64,000 bases of DNA from Scylla paramamosain (GCF_035594125.1 NC_087156.1:24981997-25045996), one strand, 5' to 3'; counted from the stretch's first letter, positions 38,900 through 52,286 are shown. Notes: generated by a model not told the origin, from the sequence alone. Program-made: numbers and translations.

Positions 38900-41300
38900 C
38901 GATACACTTCAGAGAGCACCCAAGTCTCTCCCACACCACCACCACCACCACCACTCCCTTCACTCCGAAAACGGTGTGTAGTAGCCTTACTGAACGGCGA
39001 CGACCCTTCACTTCACGCAAGACAATCTCAGGAAAGACTAACACATGTTACCAACCAGCAAGGTTTCAAAGAGTAACTTAACCTAACCTACTGTCAACTT
39101 TGTCAGCTACCTTCAGCGAAAGAGTATAGCGAACTGAAAAAAATATAAATAAATAAATAAATAAATAAATCCGACCGACCGAGAGGATCAGGGAGTGTCA
39201 ATACAAAGGCTACACTCCCGACCAACTGAACCGAAATGAACACACGCCTCCCAGGAACGAATCAACAACATTACGACTACACCACTTTTTTTACAGCCAC
39301 AGTCGTCATCACCGCCATCACCATCTCTTCCTCTTCCTCTTCTTCAGCCTACTCTTTCCCCTCTAGTGTGACGGTGATGGAGGTAGCTGTCGTCTCCCTT
39401 AGCCTCACCTTCTTATCTCTAAGTTCTGATCTCAAGTCAACATCATAAAAAAGCTAAGCCTCCCGTCCTCCTCCTCCTCCTCTCTCAGTAACAATAAGTT
39501 CGAATTCACGGGCCACACTTGCGTGTAACTCGAGTGCTTTCCTTCACCTGACACGCCACTTGCCGCAGCCGAGGGCGTGACGCAGCTTAAAAACTTATCT
39601 CGATACGTGACTAACCTAACCCAGTTCCTGCCTCACTACCTCATTCCAGGAAACGCGTGTAAATGATTGCGATGCTGGTGCAGGGTGTGGAAGGGGAAAA
39701 TGTTAGTGTGATAAACCTTGTTCAGTTGAATGCACGCCTAATCTGCTCCCCACACCACCTCTCTCACCACTGTAACACAATAATGCGTGGGTCATCACTC
39801 ACTCCCACACGCTGAGTGACCGCCACGATGAGAAATGACCCATACCGATACATTTCCCATTCTTGGTTAATGAGGTAAATAGGAAGAGGAGCTCCCATAA
39901 TGAAGTAAAACAATGGGCTGATGGCGGGCGCGACCTCCACACCCACGCATGAGAAAACGGCTCAGATTGGTTCATTTTCATGCAAACTGCACTGCAGTAC
40001 AGTAGTGAAGGAGGCCATGAGCGACGCTAATGAGGACTCATAGCGTCACTCCGACAGAACAGAGGAAAGCGCGAAGCACTAAACCACGCTGCTCCCGCCA
40101 CAACCGACACCATAACGTTAGAAAGAGAAACGCAAAATCACGCTGTAACGTCAATAAAAAGAAAACCTGCCGACCACCCAGCCAGCCAGCCAGCCAGGCC
40201 AGCCTGCCCTCACTCGAGTTCGCCGTAACCATTGCACGCCACCAGCTGCAACACCACTGGTCCAAGAGGTTTGCATCCAGGCCACGCCTCATCGCACCAC
40301 CAGCGGATGAGGGATAATGGCAGTTGCGATGTTGTACTCGTAATGGGTTGAGGTGGACGGGGTTGTGGGGGGGGGAGGGAGCAGCCTAATCGGAGTACAG
40401 TCAGTAGTCCACAAGGGGGAAGGACCCGGAGGCAGAAATAACGGAACTGACCGGCTGGGATGGGAGGTACTGAAGGTGGCAGTGGTGAGGCCGCCAACAA
40501 CACGTCACGCGCCGCCGCCTCCGCCTCCACCCTCCCGGAAACCACGACACATCCCTCCCTCCCTCCCTCCCTCCCTCATCTCCGCCGCCAGGCCCTTGGT
40601 TCACTCATCCCAGTCTGTCTGTCAGCCTGCAATATACGTCCTGTCCCTCGTCATTCTGTTACCGCTGCTCTGTCCTGCAAATCACTCAGTGCAGGGTACA
40701 TACACCACTGAATGCCTAATCACTATCAACACGCGCATGACTTAACCAATTTCCACACGGTATTATATTTCACACCTCCATACCATGATAATTAAGTTAT
40801 AAACACCTTGATTCACTTCGATCACTCGTAAAAAAACGAGCGCTGACCACGGGAGTCAACTATGGATGCTTCATTCAGTGAAACTGCTTTCTCTTCATCA
40901 CTGCACAAAAACGTAAACCAGACCTTCCCTTATTTGCCAAGACAGCCGAATGTATAAACCACAATCATTGATTACATATTGGGATGTCTTTATACCAGTA
41001 AAAAAAAAATCATCATCAATAAGAGTTATAATAAATAAATGAACAAATATATATGAATATAAGTAAAGAAATAAACTTGCAACTCATGAGATAGCAATTA
41101 TTTAGTTCACCATAAAGGCAAAACCAAATGATAGTTTAAGCAAAGCATTATTCTTGAAGAGAAAACTTGCTGGTCATATTAAGCAGAACAGTCGTGATGA
41201 AAACAAGATAATCTAAAAATACTTTTAACATAGACACCTGTCTTATAAATGGGGACATCGAGATATTTTTATCATCATGGCACAGGGATAAGTTTTAACA
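38900..41300. other. Intronic stretch, GC-rich to about 40.7 kb
   Basis: No exon with supporting similarity. Short AAAT (39149-39170), CCAG (40178-40197) and CCCT (40553-40577) tracts. GC-rich patches at 39.5-40.6 kb could be regulatory, but nothing specific was found. Confidence 0.55.
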
Positions 41301-41304
41301 AAGT

Positions 41305-41427
<123 letters not shown>

Positions 41428-42124
41428 TCAATATATGTGTGGATAGGGTTTAAAGAATCAAAACCTGATTTCAACAGGAAAATAAGATCAGATTTAGGTC
41501 TCAGGATGTTGAAGAGGATGACCATGAAACCATGAACTACTGACGACCCACACTGAGCCACACTGTCCAGATGCATGTTTTACCTCAGCTCAGTTCTCTT
41601 ATAATATGGATATATTGTGTTAATCATTGCAAAAGAAGCTGACAAAAGTTACCTGGGAGCAGAGAAGAATCCCATGTAAAAATGTAAAAATGTTTCTTAA
41701 GAAGTCAATAATGTAGGAGTGGCCAGATCAGGACCAAAAGTTACATGACCATTCAAGGTTGTTAGTGGAGTCAGACTGGATGTATTTTTTATTTAGGAAA
41801 GATATTGGCAGGAAATGAGTTGCAAATAGACCAGTGGGTGAGTGCAACAAACTTGGCAGCCATGTAATAAATTCAGTTATATGCAATAGTGTATCTTCAT
41901 GCCTAACTCACTATTCAAAGTTGATTTTGTATATATAATTTGTTCAATACTATGTTGTTGGGATTCCATGATAATATCCATCAGAGCTATTTATTCATCT
42001 ATATCTCAACACCTTTCTACCTCCCAGCACCCCCCTCAAAAGGATGACCACAGCAGAAATGCCTCCACCTTACCCTATTCTGGCATTCCTTTGCTATGAG
42101 GTCACTGTCACCTATCTTCTTCAA

Positions 42125-42258
42125 TGCTTCTCCACTCTGTTCAACCATCTTATTGTTGGCTTCCTTATCTCATTTTGCCTTTCAATTTTCCTCATGTGCA
42201 CTCAAACTCATTCTCATCTGATCTTGTCACATGACTAAACCACCTCAGTGCATTCATA
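42125..42258 (-). mobile_element. Degenerate LINE-like reverse transcriptase tail
   Basis: The minus strand encodes LRWFSHVTRSDE followed, after stops and a frameshift, by KPTIRWLNRVEK. This resembles the C-terminal LRWFGHVxRM ... GRPxxRWxDxVE signature of many non-LTR retrotransposon polyproteins. It is short, frameshifted and dead, and the clade cannot be assigned. Confidence 0.5.
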
Positions 42259-42259
42259 T

Positions 42260-44500
42260 AGTCAAAGTCAGTTCTTGAGTATCATGACATGGTATTCCCA
42301 CTATGTGTTCCATTTTCACTCAGTCTCAAGTCCACTGAACTACTAACTTACAAATCTTAATCACTGATAAATATATAGCAGATCAGGGAACTTGAGATTT
42401 GTGAACTATGCTACACACAATACAGGTGCATGTGGAAGGTTACTTGACTTCAGATTATGTTATCCATCTTAAGCTGAAACTCTCATGTACAGTTACATTC
42501 CTCTTTCCACTTCATTACAAAATTAAGTAATACAAATAATGGAGAAGCAAAAATGCAAAGACATGCTATGTGGCTAGAAGAGCACAAAACAATGAACAAG
42601 AGGCTGAATGATAAGATTCCAAGAGATAGTAGTCACAGTAGAGGAGATGATAGGTGGTGGTGATATGGGACTGATAAGTTTGCAGGCAGAGGTTCACTAA
42701 GGTTGGCCATGTTGTGCCTCATGGATAATGTTGAGAGAAGTTTGTTATTATTCTTGCTATCATTATCATGCATCTGAATTTGATGTCTTGGAATCCTTTC
42801 ACCTATGATTTTATTCTTATAAGGAGAAAATATGTGAAATTTTGTCTAAGTTTCCTCTCTTTTACGGGAGATCTTGGCCTGGTATATAAGGGTTATCATT
42901 ACAGTAAATGTACCTTAAGCTGACATCTTGTACTCCAAAATGTCCTACACAATCCAAATTTTTTAAAGTGGGTAGCAAAAATTCAGAAAATTTGAACTGC
43001 CATATTTGATGGCTAATAAATGTCCAAGAGAATCTACCTGCGTCTCACAAACTTAGCTGTAAGCATTATCTATGACAATGCATATCAATATCAAACCATC
43101 ATATAAAATAACACCAACAGGATGTGACCATGTGAACATGAAAAAGCTATAGATTCAGATATCATTAGTCACTTGTATACTGAATTCAAGGTCCTGTGCC
43201 TGACATACCACCTTAAAGATTTACCCAGTGATCTTCTTCCTCATAAAACTTCACCCTACAGTGAAGTATTTCTTTTACTGATAGAAAGAGACAATCAATG
43301 GAAGAGAGTAACCTGGGATATAATGCTTGTTTCGAAGATGAATGAAATGCAATGTAATGGGAAATAATGGGATTTCATAAGACTTTATACACATGAAACA
43401 ATGAAATTATGTATATTATATATAAAAAACACATTGGGTCTTTTTTTTTTTACCTTTGGCTAGAGTCCTTCTTACATAAAAAATTATGTATATATATGTT
43501 TTTATTACATATATATTATCTGCTAGCATTTGCACCCAATTATTTACTCCACATTCTTTTACATGACATAATCACAGTCTTCAAACCAAATGACCATCAC
43601 AAGTTAGGTAATCTCAGAAGTATGTTATCATTTGCAGACCACAAATCAGTTCTCTAAAGCCAAGCTGCCAATGTTTATTTTTCCAGGGAGAGGATCAATT
43701 ATGGAAGGTCATAAATAGTGTTGGATTTAGCTAAGAAAACTAATCCTAAAGAGAATACTAAAGTACATCACACTATGAAACAATTAAAAAAATTTTTTTG
43801 TAATATCAAAGACTTACCCCATACAATAAAAAGGAATATATTTGCATATAGTCCTAAAAACTTCTACAGTAATAGAATTCTTTGAACAAAAGAGGTTCCA
43901 AGGACTAGAATTTAAATAAACATAATTTACTGCTTCCAATTTAAATAAACATAATTTAAGGGTTTCAAAGCCTCCTAGTGTAAGTTCCAAGGAGATTTTT
44001 ATGTCTATTTAGTTGTACTTTTACAAAAAGTCACTCAAATTGCCTTATGTTATTTTTTCTGAAAATTTTCAGCAACAACTTGAAATCTGGACCTTAAAAG
44101 TGATAAAATATTTTGTCCAAAAAATATCCAGCAATATCACTGAGTAAGTCCTTCCATAAAGAGATATTATGTTCTCAGGCCTAAAAAGAAAAAAATTTTA
44201 AAAACAGATTTCTTATATAATAGGACAAGTGCCTATGAAAAAAATATGTCCTAAAAATATCCTTGTATAAACTTTTAGATTTTTGTGTTGATGTATTTCA
44301 TGTACTTTTACTAAGAGCCATATCAGTTATGTTGACTACATTTTTTTTGGAGAGTGGGAGTTAAGAACAGAAAATCTGTACTTGTGCTGGAAATTCCAGA
44401 AGAAAAGTTTCAGAAAAGTCCAAGACAAAATCTTGTGATATCAGTATGAATTAGGGGCAAGTGCTAGAAATCACCTTCCTTTCACACCAACATGTAAACA
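42260..44500. other. AT-rich intronic stretch
   Basis: SSR-poor and AT-rich. It includes a 29-bp-spaced duplication of 'aatttaaataaacataattta' at about 43909-43959, and loosely similar phrases around 44.0 and 44.3 kb that may be old tandem copies. No gene seen. Confidence 0.55.
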
Positions 44501-44508
44501 ACACTCAC

Positions 44509-44683
44509 AGAACTCAGCACGGTAACCATTGGCGAGGGGCGGCTCAGGTGCAGGTTCCTGTGGGGGCGGAGGGATGTGCTCAGCCCGGGTGGCCCTTGCT
44601 GCTCGGCCTCGCCCAGACAGACCCTTGCCAGACATAAACAGCTTCATGTCCTCCACTACATCTTTGGCGCTGATTCGTAAACA
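44509..44683 (-). CDS. eps8: EPS8 exon 6, end of PTB and Pro-rich linker
   Basis: A 175-nt exon (acceptor cccttgcag, donor gtgagt) ending in phase 1. It encodes CLRISAKDVVEDMKLFMSG, the C-terminal PTB helix, then a basic stretch and IPPPPQEPAPEPP. The last motif is nearly identical to the IPPPPRAPAPAPP found right after the PTB in vertebrate EPS8. The following intron is 36,359 bp (44508-8150) and holds the candidate internal first exons. Confidence 0.95.
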
Positions 44684-44699
44684 CTGCAAGGGAAGGAAC

Positions 44700-45960
44700 A
44701 AACAGATCTTAATTATTGGTACAGCCTTGAAAGAATGATAAGTGTACTAAACTTAATAAAATATGTGCAGTTGTGTGTAGTGTGTTTATATTCTTAATAA
44801 AACAAAGCAGAAAACTTTCAAAAAGTTTTTTTTTAAATCTTACACACACTACCAGTGACCATACAGAAACATCCTAAATGTAGCATATTCAATTCATATA
44901 TAAACATGATTTCTATAATACTACATATAGAAGAAGTTGAAGGACACATTAGCAGATAAAAAGTAAAAATTCATGCATTACATTGAGCTTTTTTTCAGCA
45001 CCACAGTAATTCATCATTACTGTTTCCCAGCTTCATCATGCATTGGAATTCATTACAGTTTGCTGTAACATTCAACTGTATATACAGTTCCATTTGTCAA
45101 GCAAGGGCACTGACAAAACAGTAGGAAGAAATTGATACTTGGCTGTGGTGTAATGTCATAAGTATGAAATTGAATGCTTTGTTTTTTTTAAGCTAAATCA
45201 ATCAATAAATAAATTGCTCAAATAACTACTTATAGGCAGAAAGAGAAAAGAAATGCATTCATAAACACTTGTAAACATTGTTGATGTATAAACACTGGAA
45301 GTGTTGAATCATGTGCATACATTCATATAAGAATTAAACACAGAAAAATAGATAAAACTCTACTTGAGAGGAGCGCTCCTTGCCTCAAAACTGTCTTCAT
45401 GAATGGCACAATCCACAATTTCCATGTACTTTAAGTAAGGATGACACAATATAAATAGTGAAAAGCCATCCTTGACAACTTAAGAAGCACAATGTATGAT
45501 CAAGAAATCAAGTACTGAAAGTCACAAGGATTTCTCTGACCTACTCTTAGATAACAGAAATGTCGGGAGGTTACTAAACACTGTGCATCAGCAGGACACT
45601 TGACATTCTGGCTGTATGAACCATCTCTCAAGCATGTAGAATTGTTCTAACTATACAATAAGCACAATTACATTTCATTTGTAAAAAAAAAAAAGATACT
45701 GTGATATGTAAGAAAAGTGCTTGAAAGATACAATGGATGATGTAAAATGCTCCAAGACTGTTAGGCAAAATAACACGTCTCCTATCTCCAGTTTTATATA
45801 ATTTGCCTCTCTGGTTAAATGACACATCATAGACTTTGGTCACTGAAATGCACTTAGCTTGCTTTTCCAGCAATTTCTATTGTTGTCATAGCAGAGTAAC
45901 ACAATATCTCTTCTATTAATTATCTGGATAATCAAATGTAAGTCATCACCATAAACTAAA
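44700..45960. other. AT-rich intron between EPS8 exons 6 and 5
   Basis: Nothing recognisable beyond AT-rich sequence and short homopolymer runs. Confidence 0.6.
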
Positions 45961-45964
45961 AAAG

Positions 45965-46250
45965 GAGGTGACAGCCAAGTAGTCAGTGCTCGGATCTGGT
46001 GACCTCGGTGACCCAAGTTTGAATCTTGTTGGAAGATGGCCTATTTTCAAGTTATTGTGGAGTAGCCACAAAACACCTACGTACTTTCTATCAACCCTAG
46101 CTTCGATGATTGCACTGATGAGCTCTCAGCAGTGACATGAGCATCAGCCAAGATACCATTGAAAAAATCTGCCTGTGACACCATGGGTGGGAGGTGATCG
46201 ATCATTCAAGCCTCCAAAAAGAGAAGAGGAAAACTATTGTTTGCCCATAC
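45965..46250 (+). mobile_element. tRNA-derived SINE-like element
   Basis: 'gccaagtagtcagtgctcgg' resembles a Pol III A-box region. 'cccaagtttgaatcttg' about 40 bp later resembles a B-box (GGTTTGAATCC variant). A tRNA-unrelated body of about 200 bp follows. Diverged, with no clear target duplication found. Confidence 0.55.
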
Positions 46251-46363
46251 TATAGGACAAGAACATAAAAAATAAATATGTAGCATTATCCACATAAACT
46301 CCTATTTAAGGTTCATTATGTGGTCCACTGCCATGTAGCTCTATGTGCATGCTTGACACATCA

Positions 46364-46477
<114 letters not shown>

Positions 46478-46479
46478 TA

Positions 46480-48775
46480 CCAGCACAAAATCCTAAGCAA
46501 TATAAACTGCTTGCATGAATTCATCCTTACTTGAATATCCAAATGCTTTCAAGTTTCATTGTAATCTCAGTATTAATCTGCATACTCAGTATGGTATGTC
46601 TCTTAAAAGTACAAAGAGGATACAGTCATTAATACATTTCCTAGACTGGTGTTCTCAAAGTGGGATACACATCTCAAACAGAGACAAAAAAAAAAAAAGA
46701 GAGAATATGATAGTTCTCATATTATAATACATGAAACAAGAATTAGTGCATAATCTGACTTTAAAAATCATAAATCATAAAAAAAAATCATAAAATTCAT
46801 CACATACATTATATGTGCAGTCTAACATTACACATACAAGATTTAATATATACTAACCAAAACTATAATGCAGTTTAGAATGAAGTTATTAAACCCCATA
46901 TACATTTTACTTTGTTAACTATATAACACAGCCTAAACACAGTCTAAACAAGAAATAAATGGATAAAATATTGAAAATATTTGTCCTGGACTATAAACTA
47001 ATTGCTATGCAGCTCTATTCTTTCCATCTGTGCCAGGATTAACCTCACAGATATTGTATGAACTACATACATAGTTACCACAAGGCTGGTTGCTCTCTTG
47101 CATCTCCTTACTCAAGTATCCTTAATTAATGGATGATGGATAATCATGAGTCCCTAACTGTCTATTCAAGGCAGTGGGAATAAAGGCTAAGGACATAGCA
47201 AAATGTGCTACAATGGAAGAAAAGTTAAATAAACATCTTATGGAAAAGGACCTTATGCACATACTCCAATCTATCTATGTACCAGAGTGATATTTCCCTT
47301 AAAAGAGAGGAGTCGTCTACACTAGGACTTTTTAAAAATGGTCTTGCACCTCCCCTTTACCTTGTCTCATCGTAAGTATAGTTCATACATAAAGGAGGAG
47401 TCTCCAGTCCCTTCACTTTGTCTCTTCTTATTGGCTTTTACAATGCAGTGAAAACAAATGCATAGTCTCTATGCTCTAAACAGATACTACACTTCCATAC
47501 ATCTTTCACATAACCATGGAGACCACACAGTACTGTGAAGCTGGTATGTATGCCAAGTTTTGAATAAACAATCATATAAACTAATTTGTTTATGTATTCT
47601 TAATAAACAACCACTTATGATTCTTTAAAAAAACTGAATTTGGAATACGAAAAATGCAAGTACAAGCAACATATCTACAGCATGTGAACACTAAAAGACT
47701 TTACTGTAAGTACTAAAATTTCTTATACCTCCAACTGATCCAACTCTCATTTCTCCTAGTCATCATCACCACCATCAGTATTCTCTTTGATATCAAAGTC
47801 TGACAGTAATGCTGTTAATCAGTGAGGGCTGAATAGTATCTTATCACAGTGATGCAACCTAACAGCCTCAATCTCACATGACTAGCAAAGCTGGTGATGG
47901 ATACAATTGCTCTGAATAACTCTATCAGGCATTGCTTTTCTATAAAAATTTCTATCACTCTGATATTGTGTTAAAACTAACATCCTATTACAGTCATTTA
48001 TCACACCTATTACATTACTCAGTTAGGGGTGGATCATCACAGATTTATGGAGCTAATCCTCCTTTCAAAAAACTGAGGGGACATCTCCCTGCACAACAGA
48101 GAGACATCATATTCATCCACTGTATACAAAGAGTGCAGTGCTGTATAATAAAAAAAATTTGGCATGTTTAACACTATTATATCAAGAGGCTGAAGGGTAT
48201 GATGGGACAAATTCACTCTGCCACAGTTAGAGATGACCCAACAAAGAAGGAATTGTGAAGCCAAGTTGGAAATGAATGCATTACTGACTTCATCTCCACA
48301 ACAACATAGCAACAACATCAAAGCAATAACAGCCACACCACAATCCACTAGCTTACCAGACTTCTGACATCACACCTTCTAGTTCATCTAGCTAGATCAT
48401 GCTGCAACCTAAATCTCCAACTAGCTACATACTGCACTACCAACAAAAATAAGAGAACAAAAAAATCCACACTGAAACCATTTTCACTCCACAAGCATTG
48501 GCTTGAAACACTTCAGCAACACAAAGCCTTGATATAATGCCATCAAATACCTCTTTGGAGTGCATGACTGTAGCCACTAACTCGCTGTGGATCATCAGAA
48601 TGGCAAGGGTATGAGCTAACAATAAAATATATCATTAGCAAACCACAATCAAACTGAATGCATATTTACATCAGCTTTTTTTTTTTTTTTTTTTTTTAGG
48701 GCTAATATAAGATAAGTATGTTTGAATAATGAGGAAATTATTTTCTCACAGGATTAGCAACCATGAAATAAGTAT
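46480..48775. other. AT-rich intronic stretch
   Basis: No repeats longer than homopolymers and no exon recognised. Short ORFs lack any family signature. Confidence 0.6.
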
Positions 48776-48779
48776 TATT

Positions 48780-48935
48780 ATCATGGTCAGAAATCAAGTA
48801 ACTTTCTGCACTCATTTCCACTGTGTTTTGTGTTTCCTCTTACTTGATCATGGGCTCTGATCTGCTAACAATCTCCAATGTCTGACAGCTGAAAGATTCT
48901 TGTGTGATCACAGGATTAGAGCAAAAAGTAAAACA
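48780..48935 (+). repeat. Dispersed repeat family B, copy 3
   Basis: 'aagtaactttctgcactcat', 'ttccactgtgtt', 'ctctgatctgctaacaatct' and 'tgacagctga' in the same order as in the copies at 19.1 and 22.7 kb. Confidence 0.7.
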
Positions 48936-49497
48936 TTGTGTAAATGAATGCAAAAGGTTACTTATCTTCTTACTATGAAATATCACATATATAAATAATG
49001 CTATACTGAAAATTTGTGGCATTCTGTAATCTTTAACTGTGGGACACTAGGAACATAAATGCCTGGAATGCTGTATGGTACCTGGGCTCCATGTAACATG
49101 CAACAATTTTACATTCATATTTTGAACAACCATCTATTTATCTGTTTTCTCTCTCTGAACCATCACTCCCTCCAACTGTCTCCAAGGATGTGATCGAGAC
49201 AGAGGTGCCTTCTTCTGTCCATGCAGTCCTCCTTGCTTGTTCACACCTGCATTCCTTCACCATGTGGTTCCAGCTTTCAAATGATCTTCCTCTTCTATAA
49301 GAGTGTGATTTCACTCAACAACAGCCTTTCACTTTTCAGCAATTTAATTTCTTTTTCATACTGCACAGTGGGATTACCCAGGAAAATTACAGCAAAAGTA
49401 TAATACACAAAACGTATCCTGAAAAATGACACTACACTTCCATGTACATACAATTATCCACATTTTAATTTTCAAATAAATACTTAGCAATTCTCAC

Positions 49498-49653
49498 CTG
49501 AAATATGTGCATTTCTGTTGGGTTCTGATAATTCCTCTTTGGATCTTCTGCTACAACAAAAATGAAGATATTGTTGTACATTTCTTTGGGGTCTTCGCTG
49601 GTGAATGCTGTTGGTTCTCGGATTAGTTCCATGGGGAACTTTTCCACCACATC
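49498..49653 (-). CDS. eps8: EPS8 exon 5, PTB domain second half
   Basis: A 156-nt, 52-codon, phase 0-0 exon (acceptor tatttttcag, donor gtgaga). It encodes DVVEKFPMELI, then NNIFIFVVAEDP and MHIFQ. These correspond to the EPS8 strand ENFPLNTIQ, the buried strand SVLALVCKEP and the LHLFQ strand before the last PTB helix. Confidence 0.95.
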
Positions 49654-50125
49654 CTGAAAAATATTCAACATAAACATCCACAATCCACATAATCAAAATA
49701 CCCCTATAATCTCGTACCTTAAAGTCAGTAGTTCATCTGATTTCTGAAGATGAGAAAATCATATACTCTTACAGCTTTTATTACAAAATAGTAGAATAAT
49801 TTCTGGCAGTAATTTATCAGCAGGGAACAAGTACCAAGACTTCATTCTGTATGACTTAAGTTTTGGAAGGAGTCACAAAACAAGTCTGACAACCACCAAG
49901 AAAGAACAATATTCATCTTTTATCATAAAATATGGTAATCATAATTAAAAACACCACCTCTTTATCAAAGGTTACTGACTATCTCTTTCTTACAAATTCA
50001 GAGAATAAATTTCATAAAGCCCCAATTAAATGCTGCTTAAATATTCAGATTTGATTTTTGGGTTGAAATCAGAAATTAACATAAGCATATATACATTCAC
50101 CAAAAATACAATTAACTTTGTAAGC

Positions 50126-50222
50126 ATCATGCATTCTCAGATATATGAATGAAGAATTTTGAAACTACATGCTGTCTTTGCAGCACTATGCATTCTGAGA
50201 TACATGAATGAAGAATTTCAAA
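50126..50222. repeat. Tandem duplication, 60-bp unit, two copies
   Basis: 'atgcattctcagatatatga' and 'atgcattctgagatacatga', both followed by 'atgaagaattt', spaced 60 bp apart. Confidence 0.8.
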
Positions 50223-50330
50223 GCAGCTCTTCCTGTAGATCTCAGGGATATATTTCAATACAGTTCATTAAAGACAAAGAAACACAGAAAATGGATTTAA
50301 AGACAGGATGACTTTTTTTTTTTTTTTTTT

Positions 50331-50480
50331 TTTACCACAAGAGATGCCATCAATGGGGACTGAACCCTGACACTGAGGTGTGAAGTAAAACACCTCAAAT
50401 GTCTAGACCAAGCAATAATCAGGTACCAAGTTAGTTTTTGGTGCTTTTATAACTCCAGTCACTACAAAAGTGTACATATA
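50331..50480 (-). mobile_element. tRNA-derived SINE, copy 1
   Basis: On the minus strand a Pol III B-box GGTTCAGTCC lies at 50366-50357 and the 'gtagtgactggag' segment near 50467-50455. The block aligns along its length with the copy at 50.9 kb. A poly-T run at 50313-50333 (poly-A on the gene strand) adjoins it. It sits 35 bp from EPS8 exon 4. Confidence 0.65.
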
Positions 50481-50514
50481 TCAAGCATGCATGACACAAA
50501 CAATGAAAACTAAC

Positions 50515-50723
50515 CCCATTTTCATGTGACTGAATGTAGACCCATTTTTTGTCCAACCTCAGTGTCATCTTCTGCGTCCAAATGCCTGAGGTCTTCTCCA
50601 TGTGAAGGAGACGCCGCATGCCATCCGCCGGGTACACCAGGTCGGACTCTGGTGACACCCTGAAGGTGGCCAGGTGCTCCAACACATAGGTAGGGCCATC
50701 CTCACTGCTCACTGAGCCATTGT
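50515..50723 (-). CDS. eps8: EPS8 exon 4, PTB domain first half
   Basis: A 209-nt exon with acceptor tttcttcag and donor gttagt. It encodes residues 64-133, including TYVLEHLATF, GMRRLLHMEKTSGIWTQ and a Lys-Lys-Trp-Val-Tyr strand. This matches the start of the EPS8 PTB domain (vertebrate YRVEHLTTF...GIRKLKLL...KVWTQDM). It ends in phase 0. EPS8 PTB domains bind phosphotyrosine or NPxY-type tails; the ligand here is unknown. Confidence 0.95.
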
Positions 50724-50904
50724 CTGAAGAAAGGCACATAATTACTTCACCTATTCAAGAGCACAAGGTAGTACTTGACATCTATTAATAATATCAGTAT
50801 AAGATCATTAATATTTAGCTATGTAAATATATATGAATCACTAACATCCATTGGATATGTAATGCCCCTTGGACCACTCATGAAAACACTGAGAAATTTA
50901 TTTG

Positions 50905-51065
50905 ATGGCAAAATCAATCTTTAGCCATGAGAGGTCGTAATCAGGGATTGAACCTCTGACCAGGAGAACAGAAGTACTGGACCTCAGATGTCAGGCTGCA
51001 ATGATCAGGTCCCATGATGATCTTTAGGGCCTTTGTATTCCCAGTCACTACAGGTATGTATGCAC
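50905..51065 (-). mobile_element. tRNA-derived SINE, copy 2
   Basis: The minus strand carries a perfect B-box GGTTCAATCC at 50953-50944 and the same segments as copy 1 ('gtagtgactgggaatac', 'acctgatcattgc', 'acatctgaggt'). Same orientation as copy 1, about 590 bp away. Confidence 0.7.
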
Positions 51066-52040
51066 AGCAATTTTTATATGTTACAAAATATCTACATTAT
51101 TAAGGTCTTCCACTAAAAATAATATAGTGTAGGGTATAAACTACACTTTCCTATGCTTGAGCCCCAGAAGTTAAAAAAAAAAAAAAATGATAATGAGGGC
51201 AATATGAATGGAAGCAACCATCAAATGAGTCAGAAGTATCATTACAAAATCAGACCAATGATATTTCAAGAGGAGGTAACACAAGTGTTATCTCCTCTGT
51301 ATGAAGAGAAGCTAAATTACAACAGGCTCTTGCAAAATTCCTATCAATTCTATTACTCACCTCTCCAGACCTGATTCTAAACGTAACTAAATATACAGAC
51401 AAACATATAAATAAATAAAGAATAAACAGACACCAAGATACATAAAAAACGAATAAGTATTAGCATCAGCGTGCCAGTGAGCAATTTTGCCTTTCCCGAG
51501 CAAGTAATTCATGTTAACCTGTCAGGAGGCGCTGCCGGTGGTGTATTGGAGGACTGTGATCTACCCCGAAAGAGATGGGGTGGAAAAAGATTTAATATAA
51601 TGCTTCAGCACAGTAGATAAATCAATACTTAAGGAAACTGGCTACATGGATGAAGGCAGGGGCGGCAGGTCTGCTTGTCTCATCCTCAAAAGATAAGACA
51701 AGCAAATACAGCAGCAAATACAGCAGCAGAGCGCTCCTTGACTGTTCCAAGCCAAAGTCACAAATTTAGTATTTGGTTCCTATTGACTAGAATTATTCTT
51801 GGTATTCATTTTTTGCTATTTAGGCTGGAGCAAAGTATAAATTTCAGACAACATACTACAACTCAGCCAGACTAATAATACCTGTCCCATGTAAAACTAA
51901 CACTGCCCCACATACGCAATAAGTGTAGATAACATGAGGGGAAGGCAAGGCAACACACACGCATATGAGAAGGGTGTATTGTTATGCTTGATTCGCACCA
52001 TGGGAAGGGGAGGGCAAAGAAAAGTGATGTAGCATCCCAC

Positions 52041-52123
52041 CTGAGGAGTAGCCATTGCTGGCGTTGGAGTGGCCCCGGTGGTCAGCTCTGTACGGCGACA
52101 TCCGCCCTCTGTCGTACGCCGAG
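52041..52123 (-). CDS. eps8: EPS8 exon 3 (Ser/Arg/Gly-rich linker before the PTB)
   Basis: An 83-nt exon: acceptor ttttcag, donor gtggga. It encodes a low-complexity linker (SAYDRGRMSPYRADHRG, then NASNGYSS) and ends in phase 1, joining the PTB exon as Asp. A sense-strand CT tract (AG on the plus strand, 52229-52282) lies about 105 nt upstream of its acceptor. Confidence 0.85.
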
Positions 52124-52226
52124 CTGAAAATCAAAACTCTGTGAGCAACAGTGGAGGGCGTGCGCCACACATACACACATACCACTAACCTATTGGATAC
52201 TCGAACATAGCAACCGAAGCCCCGTC

Positions 52227-52228
<2 letters not shown>

Positions 52229-52282
<54 letters not shown>
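52229..52282. repeat. (GA)n microsatellite
   Basis: About 27 GA units; CT on the EPS8 strand, about 105 nt upstream of the exon 3 acceptor. Confidence 0.95.

Positions 52283-52286
<4 letters not shown>

Noticed and set aside
39776..39805. Minus-strand MTHALLCYS with GTGAGA donor in phase 1
   Set aside because: Nine codons and a moderate donor in a region with many ATG-donor combinations; not distinguishable from chance.
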